Source of the DNA: Corallium rubrum
Taxonomy: Eukaryota; Cnidaria; Anthozoa; Scleralcyonacea; Coralliidae
Direction of reading: 5' to 3'
NCBI GenBank assembly: GCA_964035015.1
Contig: OZ035997.1
Span: forward strand, 10,401,426-10,465,425
DNA: 64,000 nt
How positions within the stretch are numbered: the first letter of the stretch is position 1; the number at the start of each line of letters is the position of its first letter. Made by a program: the position numbers and the translations under genes. Of the stretch, positions 23,001-37,000 are shown in pieces. The notes below the pieces were generated by a model, which had not been told where the DNA came from, ran no database searches, and worked only from the letters and a program-made list of their open reading frames with translations.

Positions 23001-26000
23001 CTCACTTACTTACTGAGCAAACTTAGAAATGTTGTTGAATTGTATTATTACTTTTTTCAATTAACTATAGTCCTCAAAACTGGAATTGAAGTTGACCCAT
23101 CTATTATTGAACGACTAAAAGATCTTGGTGCACGGTTACGTACTGTGGAATCCAAGAATGATGAAGTAGCTCAAGATCTTATATCAATTAGATCTTCTTC
23201 ACTGTATAATGAACATAATACACAGAACAAGACAGTCCAGAGGTCTGGGCTCTACTTGGATAATACTAGTCAATTGGTAGTACCTAGCATTTATAATTAT
23301 ATGTCACATTTATTGGGAAGCAAGAATAGTTTGGTACCAGCCTATCAAGTGTCCAAGGGTAGACATGGAGGTGAGATTGATGAATTTACTTTATACATTT
23401 AATTGCATCTCTTTTGTAATGGGACAGTACAACCTGTACTTGTACAGTAATGTTCTATTTTAACTTAAAACTTTTTTCATGTATGATATTGATTTTTAAA
23501 AACTTACTTCTAAATCTGGTGTATGTAATATGTACAGTTTAGTATTTTACAACCCCAGAAGGGGATACACCTGGTGTACTTAAAAACAGACCCTGTTCCA
23601 GACTAAAACTGTAATTTATATACTAAGCTAAGCTAATCTTATTTATAAGTGGATATCTCTATCAGTTAAAAGCTAATTGTTCTCCCTAGAGGTCCAGTAA
23701 GGGCCATCCCTCATTGCTCCAGTGTTTCTACAGGAGGAAACCAGAGTACCCAGAGGAAACCTGCGATGTTTCGTAGAGTCAAACTGGAAGCACTCTTCTC
23801 ACATGCGGCCAAGGTGAAATTTTAATCAGATAACTGCTGAGAGCAGGAATTGAACCCGGGTCGCAGAGGTGAAAGGCACGTGTGCTAACCACTGTTCCAG
23901 ACTAAAAATGGCAAAAGCCCTACCCTGTTGAGTGGTACATCCCCGTATAGTTGTGATATGAGAGTACCCCCCCCCCCCTGTTTTATGAGCAGACAGCATT
24001 TGTCATACCAGTATATAAAAAGTGGGCAGAGACAGAAAATTCTTTCAGTTGCATGAGGTTATAGGACTTGTTTATCCTGACAGTGTGCTAGTATTTCGTG
24101 TTGCTCTAAATTTTCTTACTTCATCAAACATCACTGAATCTGTGAGAAAAACACAAAACCATGTGCTGTTTAAGAAACAGAAACATTTCTTGTCTTTCTT
24201 TCGAGTCCTGTCAGAAACTAGGGATGAACCAATAATTGGAAATTAATTGGTAGATTCAGGTAGAAGCCAATAACAGCAACTTTCAGGCTGATCAGTTTTG
24301 ACTGATCACATCGACATATATAAGTTTTCCATCTTCAATTCGTGCATCTGTTTTCCCATCGTTAAGACAAGGAAGCCAGATGACAAACTATATCAAACTG
24401 GGACAGACTGTAGAGGACTGTCAAAACCCGTCATGGCCGGCCGGCCAAGGCTTCAAAATATTACTTTTAAAATATTATATATATTTCGATTGTTACTTCA
24501 ACACTGCCTATACACAGCACACTACTTTTATTTGTATAATATTGTTATATACAGTACATGTATAGGGCATTGGCCCTACGTGGTCATCTTGGATGTCAGC
24601 CTTAGTCTTTTTTTCTCACGGCCAAACCACAGGTGGCCCTTTTAGTTTGCTGTGCTTTGGGCGTCAGTCTCAAAGTTGGTTGGTGACGTGCGCATAACAG
24701 CAAGCCCTCCAAAGCTATAGTTCGATATTGGGTTCGGTTTATGAACAGAAAATTGAGAGTGTCAACAATGTCCAGTAAAAGGTTAACCTTGCATGTGGAG
24801 ACTTTAGTTACCAATACCAGACACCTTTTTACACTTACACTGTACGATAGCTGGGGCTCTGGGAAAAAGCCCGGATCTGAATAAAAGGTGATAAAGTAAT
24901 GAAAGATTAGGAGGCTGGTTTTTCATGTATAGTCCTAAACTTAATTTTGACTTTTACGCTAAGCCTAAGGCCTGCGCTAAACGTCGCACAATCGACGATT
25001 TTAATCCAGACGAATTTAATTGTTTGAATTTTATTCGACGAAACTGCGACGTATAACTCGATTAAATTCGACTCACGAATTAAATTCGTCTGAGTCAGAC
25101 GGATAATGGCGATGATAATGCGTGTTCGAGTTACACGACGAATTATCGTCGCGTCGAATTAAATGTTTCTCTTCTATCTGTGACAATTCACCACCATGTT
25201 TTCAAGAAATTGTTTTCAGGCTCCACTGGTTCAAACAAAAACCATTAAATTCGACTGCAATTCGACGTTTACATGTTACTCGACGTCGCATTACGGACGA
25301 AGTTAATTCGAATTAAATTCGTCTATTGTGCGATGTTTAGCGAAGGCCTAAATCTTTAAATGAATAGACAAAGAAGGACTTATACTCATCATTATTTTTA
25401 CTCAATTGACGCATTAAATTGATCGATAGGACCGAATTTATCAATTAGAAGCAAGCCTAACTTTGATCTTACATCTGCTGTGCTATTTTGCCAATTCTTA
25501 CACAGCGCTTTGGAAACTTTGACCGTAATCGCTATTGCTCCAAAATGTGCAACACTATTGATGCAAGAGTGCCTGTATAACAAATACATGTAAATTCCCA
25601 ATGCAACCAGGTGAAGAATCTGACATAGTTTAACGCTACTCTAGCTTACTAAAAAATGTTTTGAACGCAACTTAAAAAGTTATTGTTCATGACCCAACAT
25701 AGTGTCTATCGTTGTGAAGAAAGGTCCCATATTTATACCAGTCTCTCAAATAGAACAGTGCCTGTATACTGTACTTGCATCAATGTGACATCTGGTGAAC
25801 AAGGTTTTGCTTTTGCAGATTTCGATCTTTTAATAACACTCTTTGTCGAGTCCCGAGTTTCCTGAGCTTAACGGCAGATTGTACAGTAAAAGCAATTGAA
25901 ACTTTAGTCTATGTTCAATACTAAAATATACTAAATTGCCATGAAGTACCACATGTTTTTCATATTTCTCAAAATTTTAGAATGGGGGCGACAGATAGGG

Positions 26001-28002
26001 ATAGATAATTATCGACCTCTGACTTGTTTGTTTTTTGGGTTTTTTTGGGTTTTAATACTGGCACAATTGTAGTGCAACCATTTTTAGGCCTTGTTTACTT
26101 GAAGCAGATTGACAGTCCAATCGGATCGAAAAGCGCGAGTGAAGTCAATCCGGGCACATGTTTATATGGAGAATCCGAACTGCTTGGAACATTGTTTTCG
26201 GTTTTGGAACACTGTTTTCTATGGTTCTCTCAATATCTGCCATTTAGCACGACACGCACCAACCTCACTCATGTGTATCAAGTCATTTTCAAGTCAAACC
26301 GTATTTAGACGAATCAGATTGGAGACATTCAAGTCGTCCTTGCTTGAATCTCAAGTTAATCCACTCCACTGCGTGGATTGACTTCAGCCATTCGTTTCGA
26401 TCAGATCGGAAACTTTAAATCTTCATGTAAACACAACAAGTGAACAAGGAGAAACAACATGCGAGATTTGACCTGAACACTCAATATCCGCTTCATGTAA
26501 ACAGGGCCTTAATTAAGGTGTGGTTAATTATACAATATTCTGGTTGCTATGCGTGTTTTCATTGGTTGTTGCCCATGATCTATTAGAGGACAGACACACG
26601 GATCCACTTGTAACCGAGCGGTTAAGACTCGTTCCTGGAGGACTGGGCACAGTCTAAGGTATAAATACCTTAATTAACCTTGCTCTGCTATCTGAGTTCT
26701 AGTGGCTCAATGGTTAGAGCGTCTGGCTAGCATTCAGAAGGTTGTGGGTTCGAGTCCCGCTTAGAGCTCAGAGTTTTTCTGAGTATTACTAACTAACACA
26801 GCTTCTACAGCAAACAACTGACAATTACTACTAACAACAAGCTGCAATTTCTGAAACTAACTAAAATGGAATCAATTTGTTAATTAGATTACGAACATCT
26901 CGTTTTGGGTTCAGAGGTGTACCAACGTCTGCCTAAATTTCAGATTAGACAGAGACATTTGTCTCGGTGTATTATATAGTCATTTTCATCATCGTTGAAG
27001 AAGTTTTTAAATAGTTCTCTTGATTTTGAGTATAAACTGGCCCTTTGTTTTCTAGAAACGTGGTTACCATCTCCCAAGCTTTTACGAGTATTAATTTCTA
27101 TAACTCAATGGGAACTAGGAAAATGTTTTCTATTTCTTTCATAAAAAAACTTGAACAAAATAATGAAAACAAACAAACAAAAAGCCTTTTAATCATGCAG
27201 GATGTAAATTCTATGCATGCGGCTTGTGTAACACGCAAAAACACTGTAATTAAGTTTTTGTCTTTTTACTTTTTATGTTTTGAATGATGTTTTGTTGATG
27301 TTTTGCGTCAGTGCGTTTTATAAGGCGCGTCCTGTGTAAGCCGTGTCTTATCAGTTCTCGTATGAACGCCCTAATATTTGTAGGGAAAGGCATGCATGAT
27401 TTGAAGTGCAATTTGAAAAAAGTATGCACGAGTGAAAGTCTATCAAAATAGCTCAAGCCCCAAGGACGATTAATCTTTGTGGTCTTTGAAAAACCCACCG
27501 GTGCATAGCTTATTAGCTTATGCATTTTTATTTCAGAATTACACGAAAAATGTATTGCATTAAAATTACACTGCTGTTAGCCAATCAGAGTTGAGACTTC
27601 TATATATATTATTGGAAATGTAACACCTATTGTCGTTAAATTTGTTTAGTTTCCTTGGCTTTTGGAGTACCAACAATAAAAAGAACTAAAGCAAGTTATG
27701 TAACGAATACGTTGCAATCTTTATTACAAGGAACGTCTAAAGAAGAGAAGACGGATTGCGTTATTATTGTGTTTATAGCAGAAATTGAAGATACAAATTT
27801 TGTTAAAAGTTTACTTAAAGAATTAAAGGATAGGTACAGTATTTGGTATATTTTTGTATACACCGTATTCATAAAGATGACCGCCAATTTATATTCTTTT
27901 ATAAGCATTTAAATTAGTCTTTTCAGCATCGTTCTTGTGTTTATAATTGAATTTATTGAAAAGAACCTTTACGCAAGAACGAGGCTGGAAAAGATCATTT
28001 AA

Positions 28003-28036
<34 letters not shown>

Positions 28037-31000
28037 GATATTACACGGTGGTGCGAAGATATGGATTTTATCTTCGAGTGGTGAAAAGAATATTTTACGA
28101 ATGAGCGTAGCGAATGAGTAAAATATCGTTTTTACCACGAGAAGATAAAATTCATATCTTCAAGCCACGTGTAATTTTCTTTTTATCATATAGGTTCAAT
28201 GCAAAAAGAGGTAAAATTCTTAATGACGTCATCGATACCTTCACTAGCGAGGATATGGAAAATACGACACTGCATATTTTCTAATAAAACACTCGCATCT
28301 ATATAATAAAAAAGAATTAACAATTATAGGACGAGGTTGAGAAAAATATCGTGATTTGTCAGTGGCGAGCAGTTCAATTATTTGCCGATGCCGAAGGCAG
28401 AGACAAATAACTGAACTGCGAGACACTGACAAATCACGATATTTTGTGAAAACCGAGTTCAATAATTGTTTTATTTTATTAACTGGCCAATGGGACTTAC
28501 ACCTGTTAGCTTTTAGTTTTTGCTTTTAGAGCTTAAAGTGCCTATCTCATGGTTGGGGACTTTGAATATTTGTAATCGTTAGATTGTTCTGAGAAAAATT
28601 GTAATATATCTTGTCAGACGAAAATTTCATCTTCATGGGCTTTTTCGCTGTTAAAGGTTCCGGAAGTGATGTCATTTTGACGTCAAAGCAGGAATATGTG
28701 TATATGAAACCCTATTTCTAAACCCCTGCTTTGACATCACTTCCTGAACCTTTAACAGCGAAAAAGCCCATGAAGATGAAATTTTCGTCTGACAAGATAT
28801 ATTACAATTTTTCTCAGAACAATCTAAAGATTACAAATATTCAAAGTCCCCAACCATGAGATAGGCACTTTAAAGTGGTTCTCTGATGAAAATATTGTCA
28901 GTAAGGTTTCTGCATAAACCTGAGGATATTGTGATACTTGGTAATTGTGCAAAGTTTCATTTCGAAATTCCCCAAAACAAAGTTGTATTTTACGTGAGAA
29001 GTTTGTATTTTGGAGCGCCGCCATTAAGTTGGCCGTGTTTGAGAAGAATGAGTTGATGAGAACTTATGACGTCATAAACTCAATAAAACCAAAAGGTCGT
29101 TGTCAACAAAAGGGTCATTGTTGTTATCGAGTCTATGACGTCATAAGGTTCCTCGACTCATTCTTCTCAAGCTCGGCCACTTTAATGGCGTCGTTCCAAA
29201 ATATAAACTTTACACGTAAAATATCACCTTTTCTTCAACGAATTTTGAATTGAAACTTTACACGATTGCCAACTACCATAACATCTTTAGGATTATGCAA
29301 AAACATTGGCAACAATATTATCATCAGAGAACCACTTCAATCCTTTTCTGTCGATTTTTGGTTATTATTTTATATCCTCCACAAATTCCTAGATTATGGT
29401 TAGTACCTACATGAAGTACTTGGGTTATATAGAACACGAAATTCCCTTTTCGTCGTTGTGACAAATAAAACGGTTGTAATTTCATGCCCAAAATAACCCA
29501 GGTACCTCATCTAGGCTTGACCCCAACACCAAACGCTAATCTTAACCTAGGAATTGGTGCATATTGAACATAGACTTATAACCAGTAAAATCGTCTGGCT
29601 TTGGCTGAAGTAAAACATAAGACTTGAAAGTCTGATGCCGCTCAGAAAAAGTTTTAATACACGGATCGCGAATCTCAGTAAATATATGCGTGCTTTGTAT
29701 TGTGGGATATCGGAGGTGAGCATGCTCAATGCTCACTGATACACTGTCGTTTTAAAAATGGATATTTTTTGTTGCTTTCAACGATTTATGTGTATACAAG
29801 TTAGTTGTTTCTTGTTACAACCATAGTAATGTTGGCACCAAATTTAAACAAAGTAAACTGCTTGGTCAAATGGAAGTAAAATGTTATTTGGGATTCCGTT
29901 GGCTTTTCGTCCAACTGAATTCATTTAATAAGTCAATAACATTTAGAAGGCCTTAATTTTCAGGTATTAGGAGTTTGCACCGTGATTCCTTTCTCGACCT
30001 TCGTGGTACCTCAAGTATCCCATAATGCACCTAATACGGTCATTTTGCGAGATTTGCGATCCATGTATTACGGACCGATATTTCTTTCGTGCTAGATTGA
30101 ACTCTCTTGTTCAGGTCTCTCCAGATTAAGCAACATCAAACATTTTCATTTTGTCAACATTGTTTTCTTTAGGTTTGATGAATACATACGTTCAGGATTG
30201 ATAGAAATTATTGCACCCCCAAAAGAGTTTTACCCAGATTTAAATAATCTTCCGAAAGATGTCACGTTTCACGATCCACCAGTAAGAGTCAAGTAAGTAT
30301 ATATTTTATCATATACTTACGCTGAATGCCATCAAATTATGATTATAATTTCTACGGTGTAGGTGCTCTTCACAAATTTTAATTGGTATGTATAAAACGT
30401 GGGTTTTCAGACGTATCATTTAATCTACAATGTCCGCTGCGTAGTACTAAAATTTAAAAAGTATTCTTGGTTTTCATCTGACGTCACGGCAGCCATGTTG
30501 GTGCACAGGAACAATGAAATGGCGGCCATGTTGGTGCACAATCTTTATCCTATGGGAATTTAACTCAGTCTATTCTTATTCAAATATTTTGTATTGTTTC
30601 ACCACCCCAACGGGGCCAGCGATCACGTGAGTGAAAACCAAGAATACAACTAAAGTGTACATGCACATGTTTGTCTCATCCTCGTACCCAGGGCCTCTTC
30701 GGTACACTGGAAAACGGAGGCCATGGTCAGATTAAAACCGGATGTCCTAGATTCTACGACATTGAGTCATTGAATATATCACATTGCCCTGGGTGCGAGC
30801 ATGGACATACCTGTACTATAACGAAACAAACGAGATACACTCAGTATCTCAATTCCTGCCGGAAGGCCTGTGTAGTTGCATTTTTCGCAACTGGTCTCAG
30901 TTTGGTCTTAAAATGTATATATTCCACACTCGAATTTTCCTTCACCAAAAATCCCTAGAACATGCTATGTAATCGAGTGGAATGCCCAATATTACTTCTA

Positions 31001-34000
31001 ATAAACCCAATTCTCTCCTGGCATTACCACCTTAATGTTTACAGAACTCGCGATCAAGCTCTCGGTAACGGCCTCCGTGGCTCAGTGGTCAAAACATTGC
31101 ACTATAATCGCAAGGTCGTGGGTTCAATTCCTGCCGGAAGGCCTGTGTAGTTGCGTTTTTCGCAACTGGTCCCGGTTTGGTCTTAAAATGTATATATTCC
31201 ACACTCCAATTTTCCTTCACCAAAAATCCCTAGAACATGCTATGTAATCGAGTGAAATGTCCAATATTACTATTTGAAGAAAAGTTGCTTTTTTATGAAG
31301 TCCGAAAGGTTTGGTGTTTACTGTTCTTGCCGGACCCCCTGGACTAAATAGCACAGTTTCGCTTACCGAAATGCCATTCGAACGCTTAGTTTATTCAAGG
31401 GGTAAGTTTATAGACCCTTTTAATAAGTATAGAATACGTAATTTTCACCCATGTACGTCAATTTCTCTTCAATTTTTCTTTTGAATTATTTTCAATTTCG
31501 TTTATTGTCTTACCTTTTGTATATTTTCAATAAAATTCAAAATGACGTCAATGGCGAAAAATGACGTAATCTGCACTTATTAAAAGGGTCTATAGTCTAT
31601 ACGAATGAGTCACCGGCTCACGCTCCAAAATCGTTTGATTTTGAGAGTTAAATGAAAAAACTCATCGCAGTTCTGTCTCGCTTTAGGAAGCCTACTTTGT
31701 TGGCACTATTCGTAGACTTTTTCAGTGTTATTTGAGCGATTATCTTCACTCTATTCACGGCGTTGTTTGACAGTTGAAAATATACTGTATTTGCACACTT
31801 CCTGTTTTAGGCGATAACCTTAGTCCAACCAATCACATGCTTCAATCGTTTGTATCTGACCACCAAGGAGAACCTTGGGAACAAGGATGATGTTTGCTTT
31901 GAAAATTTGTGGGCGCGGCAGCAATTCGAATTTTTTTCTCTCATCGTACAGTTTGGAGATTGCCTTAGTAAGTTGTTTTTAATATGCTTGTATTTATTCC
32001 TATCAGGTGGCGAACGAAACAAAATTTAGACTTTTCTTATCTAATGATGTATGCTCAGAAGAAAGCCAGATTTTACGTACAGGTGAGTGTTTAATTTTTG
32101 TGTCTATTGCGCATGCGCCAGTGGAGACACTTTACTGTCACTCATGTACTGTCACTCATGTAAATTAGTAACAATAGAGCAATCGGAGGTAATAAAAATG
32201 TGGATATAAATATACGATGGTTTCCGATCACCTGTCCTCTGATTTTATCGTGAATTGAATTGAATTGAATTGACTGTCGGTCTCGAATTTTGGATGAAGC
32301 GGAGTATAATACGAATACGGAGAATTATGCAGACCGTGTTATTTCACGAAGGCGAAGGCTGAAGCAAATGACACTCATCGTCTTTTTTATTTGGTTATTT
32401 TTTAATTTTTTTTTGTCTGCATAATGCTTTGTATCATAGGAAATCCGAATTCACTAATTGTTTTATTATTCCTTTAAAAATACTAAATAAAATTGGTAAA
32501 ATCTGCTCTGCTTACTGAGAATCATCTTGAGGTTGTTGCGTACATGTTGTGACGTCATATTTAAGAATAGTGTAGTCATATTGTTACTAATCTATACCCA
32601 AAATTAAACTCTAATCCAAATTTTTCTAAACCTAAGTGTTACTCTAACCCTAAGACCCCGTTTACACGGTACCAGACGAATTCGGAACCGTTCTCGAATT
32701 ACTCCGGTTCCACCTGCTAACACGGAAGATAAATTCGGAACCGCTCTCGAATTAGTACGGTTCCACCTGCTAACACGGAAGATAAATTTGGAACCGTTCT
32801 CGAATTACTCCGGTTCCACCTGCTAACACGGAAGATGAATTCGGAACCGTTCTCGAATTAGTACAGTTCCACCTGCTAACACGGAAGATAAATTCGGAAC
32901 CATTCTCGAATTACTACGGTTCCACCTGTTAACACGGAAGATAAATTCGGAACCGTTCTCGAATTACTACGGTTCCACCTGTTAACACGGAAGAAAAATT
33001 CGGAACCGTTCTCGAATTAGTACGGTTCCACCTGCCAACACGGAAGAAAAATTCTGAACCGTTCTCGAATTACTACGGTTCCACCTGTTAACACGGAAGA
33101 AAAATTCGGAACCGTTCTCGAATTAGTACGGTTCCACCTGCCAACACGGAAGAAAAATTCTGAACCGTTCTCGAATTAGTACGGTTCCACCTGTTAACAC
33201 GGAAGATAAATTCGGAACCGTTCTCGAATTACTACGGTTCCACCTGTTAACACGGAAGAAAAATTCGGAACCGTTCTCGAATTACTACGGTTCCACCTGT
33301 TAACACGGAAGAAAAATTCGGAACCGTTCTCGAATTAGTACGGTTCATCTGTTTACACGGAAGATAAATTCGGAACCGTTCTCGAATTAGTACGGTTCCA
33401 CCTGCTAACACGGAAGATAAATTCGGAACTGTTCTCGAATTAGTACGGTTCCACCTGTTAACACGGAAGATAAATTCGGAACCGTTCTCGAATTACTACG
33501 GTTCCACCTGTTAACACGGAAGATAAATTCGGAACCGTTCTCGAATTAGTACGGTTCATCTGTTTACACGGAAGATAAATTTGGAACCGTTCTCGAATTA
33601 GTACGGTTCATCTGTTTACACGGAAGATAAATTCGGAACCGTTCTCGAATTAGTACGGTTCCACCTGCTAACACGGAAGATAAATTTGGAACTGTTCTCG
33701 AATTAGTACGGTTCCACCTGTTAACACGGAAGATAAATTCGGAACCGTTCTCGAATTACTACGGTTCCACCTGTTAACACGGAAGATAAATTCGGAACCG
33801 TTCTCGAATTAGTACGGTTCCACCTGTTAACACGGAAGATAAATTCGGAACCGTTCTCGAATTACTACGGTTCCACCTGTTAACACGGAAGATAAATTCG
33901 GAACCGTTCTCGAATTAGTACGGTTCATCTGTTTACACGGAAGATAAATTCGGAACCGTTCTCGAATTAGTACGGTTCCACCTGCTAACACGGAAGATAA

Positions 34001-37000
34001 ATTCGGAACCGTTCTCGAATTACTACGGTTCCGCCTGTTAACACGGAAAAAAAATTCGAAACCGTTCTCGAATTAGTACGGTTCATCTGTTTACACGGAA
34101 GATAAATTCGGAACCGTTCTCGAATTAGTACGGTTCCACCTGCTAACACGGAAGATAAATTTGGAACTGTTCTCGAATTAGTACGGTTCCACCTGTTAAC
34201 ACGGAAGATAAATTCGGAACCGTTCTCGAATTACTACGGTTCCACCTGTTAACACGGAAGATAAATTCGGAACCGTTCTCGAATTAGTACGGTTCATCTG
34301 TTTACACGGAAGATAAATTCGGAACCGTTCTCGAATTAGTACGGTTCCACCTGTTAACACGGAAGATAAATTTGGAACCGTTCTCGAATTACTACGGTTC
34401 CACCTGTTAACACGGAAGATAAATTCGGAACCGTTCTCGAATTAGTACGGTTCATCTGTTTACACGGAAGCAAAATTCGAAACCGTTCTCGAATTAGCAC
34501 GTTTCCTCCTGTTTACACGGAAGATAAATTCGGAACCGTTCTCGAATTACTCCGGTTCCACCTGTTAACATGGAAGATAAATTTGGAACTGTTCTCGAAT
34601 TAGTACGGTTCCACCTGTTAACACGGAAGATAAATTCGGAACCGTTCTCGAATTACTCCGGTTCCACCTGTTAACATGGAAGATAAATTTGGAACTGTTC
34701 TCGAATTAGTACGGTTCCACCTGTTAACACGGAAGATAAATTCGGAACTGTCCTCGAATTACTCCAGTTCCACCTGTTAACACGGAAGATAAATTCGGAA
34801 CCGTTCTCGAATTAGTGCGGTTCCACCTGCTAACACGGAAGATAAATTCGGAACCGTTCTCGAATTACTACGGTTCCGCCTGTTAACACGGAAAAAAAAA
34901 TTCGAAACCGTTCTCGAATTAGTACGGTTCATCTGTTTACACGGAAGATAAATTCGGAGCCGTTCTCAAATTAGCACGGTTCCACCTGTTTACACGGAAG
35001 CAAAATTCGGGACCGTTCTCGAATTAGTACGGTTCCTCTATTTTCACGGAAGAAAAATTCGGAACCGTTCTCGAATTAGCACGTTTCCTCCTGTTTACAC
35101 GGAAGAAAAATTCGGAACCGTTCTCGAATTACTCCGGTTCCCTGTTAACACGGAAGATAAATTTGGAACCGTTCTCGAATTAGTACAGTTCCACCTGCTA
35201 ACACGGAAGATAAATTCGGAACCGTTCTCGAATTACTACGGTTCCACCTGTTAACACGGAAGATAAATTTGGAACCGTTCTCGAATTACTACGGTTCCGC
35301 CTGTTAACACGGAAGAAAAATTCGGAACCGTTCTCGAATTAGTACGGTTCCACCTGTTTACACGGAAGCAAAATTCGGGACCGTTCTCGAATTAGTACGG
35401 TTCATCTGTTTACACGGAAGAAAAATTTGGAACCGTTCTCGAATTAGCACGTTTCCTCCTGTTTACACGGAAGAAAAATTCGGAACCGGTCTCGAATTAC
35501 TCCGGTTCCGGTCTCGAATTACTCCGGTTCCACCTGTTAACACGGAAGATAGATTCGGAACCGTTCTCGAGTTGGCACGGTTCCGCCTGTTTACACGGAA
35601 GGAAAATTCCGTTCTCGAATTAGCACTGTTCCACCTGTTTACACGGCGAAATAGGACGAGTTCGAGACCGATATCGAATTTTAATTCTCGAATTCGTCCA
35701 GTACTGTGTAAACGTAGTCTAAATATAACTCTAAACCTAACTATTACTTTAACCCTAATCCGTTTCCTAACCCTAAATCAGTTTTAATTCAAAAGAACCG
35801 AGGCAGTTTTTTTGATGTCACAACATCAACTGAGTGCAATATAGCTTAAACCTAATTAATGTCAGCATTTGGTGATGGCGTTATCGTTCAATATTTTTTC
35901 ATTTTTGGACGATTGACGTCATTCGTCTGATAACCTCTTATAATAATAAAATCTCTTTGGGCAAATATATGGACAGTTTAAACTTGTTATGTAAACTTTT
36001 ATTTGCCACAAAGACATATTACAAAGAGGGTTTCTGTTTGGGTTTGTTTGGTATATTCTTAGCATTGGATATATATATAATTTACTACAAAATAGCAAAG
36101 AGCATTACATGAGCGGCCTATCATAAACGTGAAAAAAATCAAAATGTATGATCAGATGCAAAACTCAATCAAAAGCATGCAGTAGGCACATGCACGCATG
36201 GCGTGTATTTTTATTTTAAAATAGTGTTATTATATTTTCAGCTTGAAGATGATCTTATTGCAACTCCAGGTTACGTGAGCACCATCAGAACATTTGCTTT
36301 ACAACAGACACAGAATAGATGGATGATTCTTGAGTTTTCCTCTTTAGGTTTCATAGGTAAGCGTTACCTAGTAAGCCTACCATAACCATGTCGCTATTTT
36401 ACCAAGAAAGAAACCATAACTGTATATCATTATAATATTATAGTTATTTACTTATATTACTATATTTAAGTTGCGGTACCGTTAGTAAGCTCGATTACGG
36501 TCGTTGTTAGCCCGCGTTCCTGCACCCCACACACCGGACCAGTGAGTTCCAACTCGGTTCTGGAGATGGGTCCACTACGTTGCATCATGGACAGGTCACA
36601 CACGTTTTCTGGAGGGCCTGCCAGATCCTGTAAAAAATTTGGCAAAACTTGGCACGGAATAAATTTGCACAGTTAACTACCCATTGTTGACAGCCATGGC
36701 TATGTCCGAAGATTTTGAAGCCCATTGAAGACTTATGACATACGAATCCTAGTTTAAATTGAAGAAATTAATGATAAAGCAATTACGGTTGAGCTTTGTC
36801 AATTTTCGGCAGGAATAATCAACGAAAATGCATTTAGTCTACCTGGACTAGGGTTTATACTTTTTCGGTTTCCACAACAGCTGAAACTTGAATTACGCTA
36901 CACTGTAATCTACAATTTATCAAAATCAATATTAACCTCATTAACTGTTGGTCAGCTGACAGTCTTCGATAGCTCAATAAAATAAAATAAAAAACAATAA

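Noticed and set aside
30671..31247. Pair of short ORFs with the same C-terminus (SLEHAM)
   Set aside because: They arise from two copies of the same tRNA-derived SINE body.
32654..35719. CRISPR-like appearance of the regular repeat array
   Set aside because: Units are contiguous 53-bp tandem copies without variable spacers, and the context is a eukaryotic intron.
32600..35780. Interstitial telomere repeats (CTAACCCTAA-like) around the satellite
   Set aside because: Only isolated degenerate units are present, with no TTAGGG run.
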